Origin: AC2028 sp002373595
GTDB lineage: Bacteria; Bacillota; Clostridia; Lachnospirales; Lachnospiraceae
Direction: 5' to 3'
Assembly (NCBI GenBank): GCA_946616365.1
Contig: CAMOIX010000011.1
Span: forward strand, 1 to 64,000
DNA: 64,000 nucleotides
Within the stretch, counting starts at the first letter, position 1; each line of letters opens with the position of its first letter. Shown in pieces: positions 53,354 to 62,251 of the stretch. The translations under genes were made by a program, and so were the position numbers. A model generated the notes under the pieces. It worked only from the letters and a program-made list of their open reading frames with translations, ran no database searches and was not told where the DNA came from.

Positions 53354-54217
53354 ATGAAACCTGTAAAAGAGGGAAAAGTAAGAGAGATTTATGATAACGG
53401 CGATTCGCTCATCATGGTAGCTACGGACAGGATCAGCTGCTTTGATGTTATTCTTCATAATAATGTAGACAAAAAGGGCGTGGTTCTTACCAAAATATCC
53501 GAGTTCTGGTTCGATATGACCAAGGATATCGTACCCAATCACCTCATATCGACCGATACGGCCGATATGCCCGAGTTTTTCAGAAAGCCCGAGTTTGAGG
53601 GACGCTCAATGATGTGCAGGAAGCTCGATATGTTCCCTGTAGAGTGCATCGTCCGCGGATATATCACCGGAAGCGGCTGGGCGAGCTATCAGAAGAACGG
53701 CACTGTCTGCGGCATCAGGCTTCCCGAGGGACTTAAAGAGTCTGATAAGCTCCCTGAGCCCATCTACACTCCTTCCACCAAGGCTGAGATAGGTGATCAT
53801 GATGAGAATATCTCATTTGAGCAGAGCATCACTCATCTTGAGAAGCAGTTCCCCGGAAAAGGAGAGGAGTATGCGACAAAGCTCCGCGACCTTACCATTG
53901 CTCTTTACAAAAAGTGTGCGGATTATGCCGCAAAGAGAGGCATTATCATAGCAGATACCAAGTTTGAGTTCGGACTCGACGAGAACGGCAATATCGTGCT
54001 CGGAGATGAGATGCTCACTCCTGACAGTTCCAGATTCTGGCCCGCAGAAGGATATGAGCCCGGACACGGTCAGCCCAGTTTTGACAAGCAGTTTGCAAGA
54101 GACTGGCTCAAGGCTAACGAGGGAAAGCATGACTGGACCCTCCCTCAGGATATAGTAGACAAGACGATCGAGAAGTATCTTCAGGGATATAAGCTTCTCA
54201 CCGGAAAGGAGCTTTAA
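53354..54217 (+). CDS. purC: Phosphoribosylaminoimidazole-succinocarboxamide synthase
   Basis: SAICAR synthase, the step that joins aspartate to CAIR in purine synthesis with ATP. The 287-residue protein starts with MKPVKEGKVREIYDNGDSLIMVATDRISCFDV and has RGYITGSGWASY and DTKFEFGLDENGNIVLGDEMLTPDSSRFW, the signature ATP/CAIR-binding segments. It overlaps purB by one base (TAATG), so the two steps that make and cleave SAICAR are coupled; purB also acts in AMP synthesis with purA downstream. Confidence 0.97.
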   Translation: MKPVKEGKVREIYDNGDSLIMVATDRISCFDVILHNNVDKKGVVLTKISEFWFDMTKDIVPNHLISTDTADMPEFFRKPEFEGRSMMCRKLDMFPVECIVRGYITGSGWASYQKNGTVCGIRLPEGLKESDKLPEPIYTPSTKAEIGDHDENISFEQSITHLEKQFPGKGEEYATKLRDLTIALYKKCADYAAKRGIIIADTKFEFGLDENGNIVLGDEMLTPDSSRFWPAEGYEPGHGQPSFDKQFARDWLKANEGKHDWTLPQDIVDKTIEKYLQGYKLLTGKEL

Positions 54218-55674
54218 TGGCAACGGATATCTTTTCAAGCCCTCTCTCGGAGAGATATGCCAGCAAGGAAATGCAGTACATCTTCTCACAGGACATGAAG
54301 TTCCGTACCTGGAGAAAGCTTTGGATTGCACTTGCCGAGACCGAGATGGAACTCGGACTTTCGCAGAACGGTAAAGAGGTCATCACACAGGAGATGATCG
54401 ATGAACTTAAGAGCCATGCCGATGATATCAATTATGATGTTGCAAAGGCTCGCGAGAAGGAAGTCCGCCATGATGTAATGAGCCATGTTTATGCATACGG
54501 ACAGCAGTGCCCCAAAGCGGCAGGCATCATCCATCTTGGAGCTACGAGCTGCTATGTCGGAGACAATACCGATATCATCATCATGCGCGAGGGACTTAAA
54601 CTCATCAGAAAGAAGCTCCTCGGCGTCATAGATCAGCTCGCTGCATTTGCAGATAAGTATAAGGATCAGCCGACACTTGCGTTCACCCATTTCCAGCCCG
54701 CACAGCCTACCACGGTAGGAAAGCGTGCGACTCTCTGGATAAATGAGTTCATGATGGATCTTGAGGATCTCGATTATGTTATGGGAAGTCTCAGACTTCT
54801 CGGATCCAAGGGAACTACCGGAACGCAGGCTTCATTCCTTGAACTTTTCAACGGAGACAATGAGACGATAGACAAGATCGATCCCATGATAGCCAGGAAG
54901 ATGGGATTCGAAAAGTGCTATCCCGTTTCCGGACAGACATATTCCAGAAAGGTTGATACCAGAGTGGTAAATGTGCTCGCAGGTATCGCCGCTTCCGCTC
55001 ACAAGATGAGCAATGACATCAGACTTCTTCAACATCTGAAGGAACTCGAGGAGCCTTTTGAGAAGAATCAGATCGGATCTTCCGCTATGGCTTACAAGAG
55101 AAACCCGATGAGAAGCGAGAGGATCGCATCTCTTTCGAGATATGTCATGGTGGATGCTCTCAATCCCGCGATCACTTCGGCGGTCCAGTGGTTCGAGAGA
55201 ACGCTCGATGACTCCGCAAACAAGAGACTTTCCGTAGCGGAAGGATTCCTTGCTACAGACGGAGTGCTCGATCTTTGCCTCAATATCACTGATGCTGAGG
55301 GTATGAAGGTTTATCCCGAAGTCATCCGCAAGCATATGATGGCAGAGCTTCCTTTCATGGCTACAGAGAACATCATGATGGATGCGGTCAAAAACGGAGC
55401 AAGCCGTCAGGAGATGCACGAGAGGATCCGCACTCTTTCCATGGAAGCTTCCAAGGCTGTCAAGGAAGAGGGTAAGGACAATCCGCTCCTGGAGCTTATC
55501 GCAGCAGATCCTGCTTTTGGCATGAATCTGGACGAGCTCAAGGCGTCGATGGAGCCCTCGAGATATGTGGGCCGCGCACCGCTTCAGGTTGAAAAGTATC
55601 TTAGAGAAGATGTACGTCCTGTTCTCGAGGCAAATAAGGACAGCCTCGGGGTGAAGGCGGAGATAAATGTTTAA
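54217..55674 (+). CDS. purB: Adenylosuccinate lyase
   Basis: Cleaves fumarate from SAICAR and from adenylosuccinate, serving purine synthesis and AMP formation. At 485 residues it is of the longer bacterial type and carries the fumarase/ASL signature GSSAMAYKRNPMRSERI (about residue 288) with the catalytic serine loop, plus HLGATSCYVGDNTDI and FTHFQPAQPTTVGKRATLW. It overlaps purC by one base and is followed 17 bases later by purA, so the order purC-purB-purA groups the aspartate-adding and fumarate-releasing steps. Confidence 0.97.
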   Translation: MATDIFSSPLSERYASKEMQYIFSQDMKFRTWRKLWIALAETEMELGLSQNGKEVITQEMIDELKSHADDINYDVAKAREKEVRHDVMSHVYAYGQQCPKAAGIIHLGATSCYVGDNTDIIIMREGLKLIRKKLLGVIDQLAAFADKYKDQPTLAFTHFQPAQPTTVGKRATLWINEFMMDLEDLDYVMGSLRLLGSKGTTGTQASFLELFNGDNETIDKIDPMIARKMGFEKCYPVSGQTYSRKVDTRVVNVLAGIAASAHKMSNDIRLLQHLKELEEPFEKNQIGSSAMAYKRNPMRSERIASLSRYVMVDALNPAITSAVQWFERTLDDSANKRLSVAEGFLATDGVLDLCLNITDAEGMKVYPEVIRKHMMAELPFMATENIMMDAVKNGASRQEMHERIRTLSMEASKAVKEEGKDNPLLELIAADPAFGMNLDELKASMEPSRYVGRAPLQVEKYLREDVRPVLEANKDSLGVKAEINV

Positions 55675-55691
55675 TATCAGGAGAGATTAAA

Positions 55692-56987
55692 ATGGTTAAA
55701 GCTGTCGTAGGAGCCAACTGGGGTGACGAAGGAAAAGGAAAGATCACGGATATGCTCGCACAGGATGCCGATATCATCGTGCGTTTCCAGGGCGGAGCAA
55801 ATGCCGGACATACGATAAAGAATAAGTATGGCAAGTTTGCACTTCACACATTGCCGTCCGGAGTTTTTTACGATCATACGACTTCGATCATCGGAAACGG
55901 TGTCGCACTGAACATTCCCATCCTTTTCAATGAGATAAAGGATATCACTGGGAAGGGCGTGCCGATGCCTAAGATCATGATCTCCGATCGTGCGCAGATC
56001 GTTATGCCCTATCACATCCTCTTCGATCAGCTCGAGGAGAAGAGACTTGGCAAGGCAGCATTCGGTTCGACAAAATCCGGCATCGCTCCTTTTTACTCAG
56101 ATAAGTATGCCAAGATCGGATTCCAGGTAAACGAGCTCTATGACGAAGAATCCCTGAAGCAGAAGATAAAGCGAGTCCTCGAGACCAAGAATATCATCTT
56201 AGAGCATCTCTATCATGAGAAGCCGATCGATGAGAATGAACTTTTTAATACTTTAATGGAGTACCGCACTATGGTGGATCCGTATGTGGCTGATGTTGCT
56301 TCATTCCTCGACAAGGCGCTTAAGGAAGGAAAGACGGTCCTCCTTGAGGGACAACTCGGTACTCTTAAAGATACCGATCACGGTATCTATCCCATGGTTA
56401 CCTCATCGAATACTCTTGCAGCATATGGTGCAGTCGGAGCAGGTATCCCCCCTTATGAGATTAAGCAGATCATCACTGTCTGCAAGGCTTATTCATCCGC
56501 TGTAGGAGGAGGAGCATTTGTTTCCGAGATCCTCGACAAGGAGGAAGCTAACAGACTCCGCACTATCGGAGGAGACGGAGGAGAATTCGGTGCCACTACC
56601 GGCAGACCCAGACGAGTAGGCTGGTTCGACTGTGTTGCATCCAGGTACGGCTGCAGACTTCAGGGAACGACAGATGTAGCATTCACAGTTATTGATGTGC
56701 TCAAAGAGTATGACGAACTTCCCGTATGTGTGGGATATGAGATAGACGGCAAGGTTACGACCGATTTCCCCGTAACACATCTGCTTGAGAAGGCAAAGCC
56801 CGTGTATGAGACTCTTCCCGGATGGAAGACCGATATTACCGGTATCCGCAAGTATGAAGATCTTCCTGAGAACTGCCGTAAGTACATCGAGTTTGTAGAG
56901 GAGAAGATAGGATATCCCATCACGATGATAAGCAATGGCCCTTCCAGGGATGATATCATCTACAGAGAAAGTAAATTAAAGAAATGA
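55692..56987 (+). CDS. purA: Adenylosuccinate synthetase
   Basis: GTP-dependent joining of IMP and aspartate to adenylosuccinate, the committed step to AMP. The 431-residue protein begins VKAVVGANWGDEGKGKITDMLA, with the GDEGKGK phosphate loop and catalytic Asp/His (NAGHTI). It has LLEGQLGTLKDTDHGIYPMVTSSN, TTGRPRRVGWFD and the base-recognition loop near the end. Its last four bases overlap the next gene (ATGA). Confidence 0.97.
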   Translation: MVKAVVGANWGDEGKGKITDMLAQDADIIVRFQGGANAGHTIKNKYGKFALHTLPSGVFYDHTTSIIGNGVALNIPILFNEIKDITGKGVPMPKIMISDRAQIVMPYHILFDQLEEKRLGKAAFGSTKSGIAPFYSDKYAKIGFQVNELYDEESLKQKIKRVLETKNIILEHLYHEKPIDENELFNTLMEYRTMVDPYVADVASFLDKALKEGKTVLLEGQLGTLKDTDHGIYPMVTSSNTLAAYGAVGAGIPPYEIKQIITVCKAYSSAVGGGAFVSEILDKEEANRLRTIGGDGGEFGATTGRPRRVGWFDCVASRYGCRLQGTTDVAFTVIDVLKEYDELPVCVGYEIDGKVTTDFPVTHLLEKAKPVYETLPGWKTDITGIRKYEDLPENCRKYIEFVEEKIGYPITMISNGPSRDDIIYRESKLKK

Positions 56988-57610
56988 TAAAGAATATAGT
57001 CTTTGATATCGGTAACGTCCTGACTGATTTTCGCTGGAAGGAATTCCTTCAGGATAAAGGAATGGACGAGACAATGATAAAGAGGATCGCAAAGGCGTCG
57101 GTAATGAGTCCCTATTGGGATGAGTTTGACAGAGGCGCGATGAGCGAGGAGGATACGATCGCAGAATTTATCAAGATCGATCCTGAGATAGAAAAAGAAC
57201 TTCATCTGGCATACGATGACATAACAGGAATGGTGGTGCCCAGAAAGTATGCGATACCCTGGGTCAAGGCATTAAAGAAAAACGGATACGGAGTTTATTT
57301 TCTGTCCAATTTTTCGAGAAAGGCTGAGAAGGAATGTTCCGAGTCACTTGAGTTTATGCAGTACTGTGACGGCGGTATCCTTTCTTACAGGGAACTGGTC
57401 GTAAAGCCGAACCCCGAGATATACAGAAGACTGTTCGAGAGATTTTCTCTTGAGCCGTCGGAATGCCTCTTCCTTGATGACACGGAGAGGAATATAGAGG
57501 CCGGACGCGCTCTCGGCATGGACGGTATAGTGTTCGGAGATCCTGCGGAAGCCATACGCGAACTTGCTGACAAGGGTGTTGATGTTGGGGGACTTGCGGA
57601 GAGTTTATGA
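56984..57610 (+). CDS. HAD-family phosphatase (YihX-like)
   Basis: A 208-residue cytoplasmic HAD hydrolase. It has the FDIGNVLTDF nucleophile motif (Asp8) of the FDxGNV subgroup, SNFSRKA (motif II), the motif III lysine in VVKPNPEIY and FLDDTERNIEAG (motif IV acidic pair). Relatives dephosphorylate sugar or nucleotide phosphates. It overlaps purA (ATGA) and the next small gene (ATGA), so it is translated with them. The substrate cannot be told; a nucleotide-related phosphate would fit the operon. Confidence 0.88.
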   Translation: MIKNIVFDIGNVLTDFRWKEFLQDKGMDETMIKRIAKASVMSPYWDEFDRGAMSEEDTIAEFIKIDPEIEKELHLAYDDITGMVVPRKYAIPWVKALKKNGYGVYFLSNFSRKAEKECSESLEFMQYCDGGILSYRELVVKPNPEIYRRLFERFSLEPSECLFLDDTERNIEAGRALGMDGIVFGDPAEAIRELADKGVDVGGLAESL

Positions 57611-57927
57611 AAGGAATGACACCTAAGAGAATAACGGCACTTCTGATCGCGATACTATTGGTAGTGCTGTATGTCACCACACTTGTTGCAGCCATATTTG
57701 ATCCTACGAAATCAGGCAAGCTTTTCGGGATGTGCCTTTTCGCGACAGTGGCGGTTCCGCTCCTTGCATGGATCTACATATGGATGTATGAGAGAGTTAA
57801 GAGGACTGAGGGAGATACATCGAGAGGACTTACGACGCCTCCCGGACCCACTCCCGAGGAAGTACTGAGAGAGATCGAAAAGGAAGAAGTTACAGAAGAA
57901 ACAGAAGCGGTCGAAGAGAACGAATAA
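57607..57927 (+). CDS. Small two-helix membrane protein upstream of atpB
   Basis: A 106-residue protein with two hydrophobic helices (about 8-30 and 40-61) and a charged, acidic cytoplasmic tail (TPPGPTPEEVLREIEKEEVTEETEAVEENE). It occupies the place of atpI just before atpB, but has two helices instead of the typical four and no clear AtpI motif, so I do not call it atpI. It overlaps the HAD gene by four bases. Role unknown; an assembly or regulatory partner of the ATP synthase is possible from position. Confidence 0.6.
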   Translation: MKGMTPKRITALLIAILLVVLYVTTLVAAIFDPTKSGKLFGMCLFATVAVPLLAWIYIWMYERVKRTEGDTSRGLTTPPGPTPEEVLREIEKEEVTEETEAVEENE

Positions 57928-57954
57928 ACCTGACGTAAAGTACGGGGTGTAAAA

Positions 57955-58644
57955 ATGGAAAGACTTGCGGAAGAGATAAGAGAACAGTTAGAGGTTCAGA
58001 CAGCATTTACCGTAAACATAGCGGGACATGAGATAGGGATCCTTGAATCCACAGTGATAAGCTGGGTGGTAATAGGGATAATACTCATCGTCTCGCTTAT
58101 TCTTACTACGGGATTAAAGAAGGATCACATATCCAGAAGGCAGGCACTCGCCGAGTTTATCGTCACCAAGTTGGATGAACTGGTATCCGGGATGATAGGA
58201 GAGGAAGGAAAGGCATATGTTCCTTATCTCGTTACAGTGCTTCTCTTTATCGGTGTTTCGAATGTGATAGGCCTTTTTGGAATGAAACCTCCCACTAAGG
58301 ATCTCAATGTCACTGCAGCGCTTGCTATCATGAGTATCATTCTTGTGCAGGCCGCAGGTATTAAACATAAAAAGGTAGGAGGATGGCTCAAGAGCTTTAC
58401 TCAGCCTATAGCCGTTGTAACTCCCATCAATATCCTTGAGATCGTGATCAAACCTTTATCGCTCTGCATGCGACTTTTCGGAAACGTAGTCGGTGCATTT
58501 GTAATAATGGAACTCTTAAAGGCAATCGTGCCCGCGATAGTTCCGAGCGTGTTCAGCCTGTATTTTGATATCTTTGACGGAATACTGCAGGCTTATGTTT
58601 TTGTATTTTTGACAAGTATGTACATTAAAGAAGCGATGGAGTAA
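57955..58644 (+). CDS. atpB: ATP synthase F0 subunit a
   Basis: Membrane subunit that forms the two ion half-channels beside the c-ring. The 229-residue protein has about five helices. The essential arginine lies in LSLCMRLFGNVVGAF, followed by the last helices with LQAYVFVFLTSMYIKEAME. It starts an ordered run atpB-E-F-A-G-D-C, in which atpH is absent as a separate gene. The ribosome site is ACGGGGTG. Confidence 0.95.
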   Translation: MERLAEEIREQLEVQTAFTVNIAGHEIGILESTVISWVVIGIILIVSLILTTGLKKDHISRRQALAEFIVTKLDELVSGMIGEEGKAYVPYLVTVLLFIGVSNVIGLFGMKPPTKDLNVTAALAIMSIILVQAAGIKHKKVGGWLKSFTQPIAVVTPINILEIVIKPLSLCMRLFGNVVGAFVIMELLKAIVPAIVPSVFSLYFDIFDGILQAYVFVFLTSMYIKEAME

Positions 58645-58648
58645 ATCC

Positions 58649-58790
58649 ACGCTCGCAAAGGAGTCAAGAGATAAAAATCATATCGATATATGATTTTTAT
58701 CTCTGCGATTTGTAACGGGCACAAATCGCACGATCGCATCGGCGAATCTGACATTCGCCTCGCGCACTCGCGTAAACGCTCGCAAAGGAG
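58649..58790 (+). repeat. Three-hairpin insertion flanked by a 15-bp direct repeat between atpB and atpE
   Basis: ACGCTCGCAAAGGAG occurs exactly twice (58649-58663 and 58776-58790), 127 bases apart; the second copy is the atpE ribosome site. Between them lie three hairpins: a 17-bp stem at 58667-58704 (AGAGATAAAAATCATAT, loop CGAT), a 9-bp stem at 58705-58729 (GCGATTTGT/ACAAATCGC) and a 7-bp stem at 58741-58759 (GGCGAAT/ATTCGCC). Collapsing one repeat would restore an ordinary short atpB-atpE gap. The element may be a small palindromic repeat that duplicated its target, and it could affect atpE expression. Confidence 0.85.
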
Positions 58791-58795
58791 GAAAT

Positions 58796-59011
58796 ATGAT
58801 AGCAATAGGAGCAGGAATCGCAGCACTTTCATGTCTCGGAGCAGGACTCGGACTTGGACTTGCAACCAGCAAAGCATGTGAATCATGCGCAAGACAGCCG
58901 GAGGCAGAAGGCAAGATAATGAAGCTTCTTCTTCTCGGAGGCGCACTTGCCGAGGCAACGGCCATCTACGGTTTCGTTATCGGAATACTGATCATTCTTT
59001 TCATGGGCTGA
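58796..59011 (+). CDS. atpE: ATP synthase F0 subunit c
   Basis: Proteolipid that forms the rotor ring. The 71-residue protein has two helices joined by the conserved SCARQPEA loop (residues 30-37) and the ion-binding carboxylate Glu53 in ALAEATAIYGF. The Na+ ligands known from Ilyobacter are replaced here (Gln to Leu20, Ser after Glu to Ala54), so proton coupling is more likely. AAAGGAG sits five bases before the ATG and is the second copy of the flanking direct repeat, next to the hairpin insertion. Confidence 0.96.
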   Translation: MIAIGAGIAALSCLGAGLGLGLATSKACESCARQPEAEGKIMKLLLLGGALAEATAIYGFVIGILIILFMG

Positions 59012-59050
59012 TCGGTAAACAATTTATCTGTATAACCGGAGAAAAAACCA

Positions 59051-59539
59051 ATGCTTAAAATCGATATCAATTTATTATTTACAGTCATCAACGTACTGAT
59101 ACTCTATGTTGTCGTACGTATATTCCTGTTTAAGCCCGTGCGCAAGATCCTCGATGAGAGACGCGCGGATGTTGATGCGGGACTTGAAGCTGCAAAGACA
59201 GCCAAGACTGAAGCCGAGGAAGTTAAGTCGCAGTACGAGTCCAAACTTGCAGGCGCGGAGGAAGAGAAGAGCGGCATCATCAAAGAGGCTCATTCTCAGG
59301 CAAGCCGTGAGTATGACCGCATCATACAGGATGCTCACACCGAAGCGGACAAGATCATCGAGGGCGCAAAGTCGGTAGCTGAGGAAGAGAAGAAGCGTCA
59401 GGTGCTCAAAGCACGTGAGGAGATCGCAGACCTTGTTGCGGAAGCCGCTACCAAGATCGTAACCGGAAGCGATTCCGCAGAGAACGATCGCGAGCTTTAC
59501 GATGTATTTTTGAAGAAGGCAGCCGAGGGAGCTAAGTAA
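59051..59539 (+). CDS. atpF: ATP synthase F0 subunit b
   Basis: Peripheral stalk subunit. The 162-residue protein has one N-terminal membrane helix (about 4-26), then a long right-handed-type coiled coil (FLFKPVRKILDERRADVDAGL...) and a C-terminal region that normally binds the delta subunit. Length is normal, so no delta domain is fused here, unlike the b-delta fusion of mycobacteria. The next gene, 14 bases downstream, is the delta-like/alpha fusion, which would offer the contact partner. Confidence 0.93.
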   Translation: MLKIDINLLFTVINVLILYVVVRIFLFKPVRKILDERRADVDAGLEAAKTAKTEAEEVKSQYESKLAGAEEEKSGIIKEAHSQASREYDRIIQDAHTEADKIIEGAKSVAEEEKKRQVLKAREEIADLVAEAATKIVTGSDSAENDRELYDVFLKKAAEGAK

Positions 59540-59553
59540 GGAAAGGGTCCGAT

Positions 59554-61323
59554 ATGGCAAAGAAGAAAAAGCCCTTTGAAGTGGAACTCTTTTATGTTAC
59601 GCCCCCTACGGACGAACAGCTTCAGGGCATCAAACAATTCATATACGACAAATACACCGATGAGGAGAGAACTCCCGATCAGATCGTTTTTACGACGGAG
59701 AAGGACGGATCTCTCGGAGGCGGTTTCGTACTTCGTGCCGGCAATGAAGTCTACAATTGGAGTACCAAGGGAAGACTCGGCCAGTTTAACGAAAAGATAG
59801 CAGCGATCAGGAGAAATGTTTCATCCGATCAGGATGTTATATCCATCCTGAGATCAACCGCGGAGGAGTTTAAATTAAATGCCAGATTCAGACGCGTCGG
59901 TACAGTGACATATGTCGGAGACGGTATAGCACATGTAACCGGACTCGAGAGAGCTGAGTACGGAGAGATACTTATCTTTGACTGCGGTATAAAGGGAATG
60001 GTACAGGATATCCGTGAGAATGAGATAGGAGTTATACTCTTCGGATCGGATACTGAGATAAGAGAAGGAATGGAAGCGGCGAGGACGGGTATGAGAGCCG
60101 GAGTCCCCGTTGGCGATCAGATACTCGGCAGAGTTGTCGATGCTCTGGGAGCACCGATAGACGGCGGCGGCGGATTCGAGGCAGAAGGATACAGACCGAT
60201 AGAGATGCCTGCGCCTGCGATCATAGACAGACAGCCTGTATCACAGCCTATGGAGACGGGTATACTTGCGATCGATTCCATGTTCCCCATAGGAAGAGGT
60301 CAGCGTGAGCTCATCATCGGCGACCGCCAGACAGGTAAGACTTCGATCGCACTTGATACGATCCTCAATCAAAAGGGCAAAGATGTCATCTGTATCTATG
60401 TTGCGATAGGACAGAAGGCATCGACTATAGCCAAATTTGTTAATACCTTAAAGAAAAACGATGCAATGGATTACTGTGTTGTCGTAAGCGCTACGGCTTC
60501 CGATCCTGCACCGCTTCAGTATATCGCTCCTTATTCCGGTACTTCCATAGCGGAGTACTTTATGAACAGGGGACGCGACGTACTCATAGTATATGACGAC
60601 CTCTCCAAGCATGCTGTAGCATACAGAGCACTTTCGCTTTTGCTTGAGAGATCTCCCGGAAGAGAAGCATATCCCGGAGACGTATTCTATCTTCATTCCA
60701 GACTCCTCGAGAGAAGTGCGAAGCTTTCAGATAAGCTCGGTGGCGGATCACTTACTGCACTTCCTATCATTGAGACTCAGGCAGGGGATGTATCGGCATA
60801 TATACCTACCAATGTCATATCGATCACTGACGGACAGATATATCTCGAGAGTGAACTGTTCTTTATGGGAATGAGACCCGCGGTCAATGTCGGACTTTCC
60901 GTATCGCGTGTCGGAGGTGCGGCGCAGACCAAAGCCATGAAGAAAGCTTCGGGAAGTATAAGAATAGATCTCGCTCAGTTCAGAGAGATGGAAGTGTTTA
61001 CACAGTTCAGCTCCGATCTCGATCAGTCGACCAAAGATCTGCTTAATCACGGACATGCACTTATGGAACTGTTAAAACAGCCTCTCGGCAGACCTTTGAG
61101 TATGGCTGAGCAGGTCATCACCCTTGTTACGGCTAATGCCAAGATCATGGATGATATCGAGGTTTCTTCCGTTAAGAAGTTCCAGATGGGCCTGATCGAA
61201 TATATGGAAAAGAATCATACTGAGATAGTGCAGGAACTTCAGACATCTAAGCAGCTGACTCCCGAGCTCGCCGAGGATATTGCTTCGGCGGCAAGGAAAT
61301 TCAAAGAGGGATTTAAACAGTAA
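59554..61323 (+). CDS. atpA: ATP synthase F1 subunit alpha with fused N-terminal delta-CTD domain
   Basis: Non-catalytic nucleotide-binding subunit of the F1 hexamer. At 589 residues it is about 87 longer than standard alpha. Residues 8-86 match the C-terminal domain of subunit delta: FEVELFYVTPPTDEQL aligns with the beta-alpha start, and SLGGGFVLRAGNEVYNWSTKGRLGQF with the delta signature (GGhhhRxGdxhhDxSxxGrL). The delta N-terminal helical domain is missing. From about residue 91 alpha is normal: Walker A GDRQTGKT (256-263, Lys262), ALSLLLERSPGREAYPGD, and VGLSVSRVGGAAQ with the arginine finger. No atpH gene lies in the operon. The same chain therefore appears to carry both roles. TAAGGAAAGGG gives the ribosome site. 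Confidence 0.93.
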   Translation: MAKKKKPFEVELFYVTPPTDEQLQGIKQFIYDKYTDEERTPDQIVFTTEKDGSLGGGFVLRAGNEVYNWSTKGRLGQFNEKIAAIRRNVSSDQDVISILRSTAEEFKLNARFRRVGTVTYVGDGIAHVTGLERAEYGEILIFDCGIKGMVQDIRENEIGVILFGSDTEIREGMEAARTGMRAGVPVGDQILGRVVDALGAPIDGGGGFEAEGYRPIEMPAPAIIDRQPVSQPMETGILAIDSMFPIGRGQRELIIGDRQTGKTSIALDTILNQKGKDVICIYVAIGQKASTIAKFVNTLKKNDAMDYCVVVSATASDPAPLQYIAPYSGTSIAEYFMNRGRDVLIVYDDLSKHAVAYRALSLLLERSPGREAYPGDVFYLHSRLLERSAKLSDKLGGGSLTALPIIETQAGDVSAYIPTNVISITDGQIYLESELFFMGMRPAVNVGLSVSRVGGAAQTKAMKKASGSIRIDLAQFREMEVFTQFSSDLDQSTKDLLNHGHALMELLKQPLGRPLSMAEQVITLVTANAKIMDDIEVSSVKKFQMGLIEYMEKNHTEIVQELQTSKQLTPELAEDIASAARKFKEGFKQ

Positions 61324-62247
61324 ATGCCGGGCATCAGAGAAATATCCGGACGCATCAGGAGCGTCGAGGATACGAGAAAGATCACAAATGCGATGTATAT
61401 GATATCCTCCACCAAACTGCGCAAAGCGCGCAAAGGAATGGAGGCTAATGCGCCGTACTTTGCTTATCTTCAGAGAATGCTCGCAGCTATAATGGAAAGC
61501 ATCCCCGATCTAGAATCCACTTACGTCGACAGAAGAGAGGACAAGAAGGGAGCAAACCGTACCAAAGCGATACTTGTTATAACTGCGGACAAGGGACTTG
61601 CCGGTTCTTACAATCACAATGTGCTGAAGGTTGTCGATAAGCTCCTTGAGTGTGAAGAAAAGGTAAAGCTCTATGTGGTAGGTGAGGTTGGCAGACAGTA
61701 CTTCGCGGGTAAGAAAGTGATCATGGCCGGACAGTTCAAATATACCGCGCAGAATCCATCTCTTCACAGAGCACGTGTCATATCGGAGAAAATGCTTGAT
61801 GAATTCAGAAGCGGAGAGACGGATGAAGTATATATAGTATTTACTGATCTTACCGATTCGACGACCAGCGAGCCTCAGGTTCGCAGACTTCTTCCGCTTA
61901 TAAAAGAGGAAGTCAAGGAGAGACTCGAAGAGGATACAGGAAGCGCTGCACTCTTCAGAGAGGAACTTCAATTCGTTCCGAATGCTCAGACAGTCCTTGA
62001 GAATACCGTTCCCGATGCGATAGTGGGATATGTGTACAGTGCACTCGTCGATTCGTATTGCAGCGAGCAGAATGATCGTATGATGGCGATGGACAACGCG
62101 AACAGAAATGCAGATACGATGTTAAGATCGCTCCGCATCAGCTATAACCGTGAGAGACAGGCTATGATCACGCAGGAGATAACGGAAGTGGCTGCGGGAG
62201 CAAAGGCACAAAAGAAAGCAAAGCAGGAAAAACAGGAGGATAAATGA
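61324..62247 (+). CDS. atpG: ATP synthase F1 subunit gamma
   Basis: Central rotor shaft. The 307-residue protein has the N- and C-terminal helices forming the coiled coil (GIREISGRIRSVEDTRKITNAMYMISSTKLRKA and the MMAMDNANRNADTMLRSLRISYNRERQAMITQEITEVAAGA end signature) and the central Rossmann-like part with ADKGLAGSYNHNVLK. Its ATG directly follows the atpA stop (TAAATG), consistent with coupled translation. Slightly longer than most, with a short Lys/Gln-rich tail. Confidence 0.96.
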   Translation: MPGIREISGRIRSVEDTRKITNAMYMISSTKLRKARKGMEANAPYFAYLQRMLAAIMESIPDLESTYVDRREDKKGANRTKAILVITADKGLAGSYNHNVLKVVDKLLECEEKVKLYVVGEVGRQYFAGKKVIMAGQFKYTAQNPSLHRARVISEKMLDEFRSGETDEVYIVFTDLTDSTTSEPQVRRLLPLIKEEVKERLEEDTGSAALFREELQFVPNAQTVLENTVPDAIVGYVYSALVDSYCSEQNDRMMAMDNANRNADTMLRSLRISYNRERQAMITQEITEVAAGAKAQKKAKQEKQEDK

Positions 62248-62251
62248 TCCT

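Noticed and set aside
57607..57927. Calling the small gene before atpB atpI
   Set aside because: Position fits, but it has two helices rather than the usual four and no AtpI motif.
58796..59011. Sodium-type c subunit
   Set aside because: The Gln and the Ser next to Glu that bind Na+ in Ilyobacter are Leu and Ala here.
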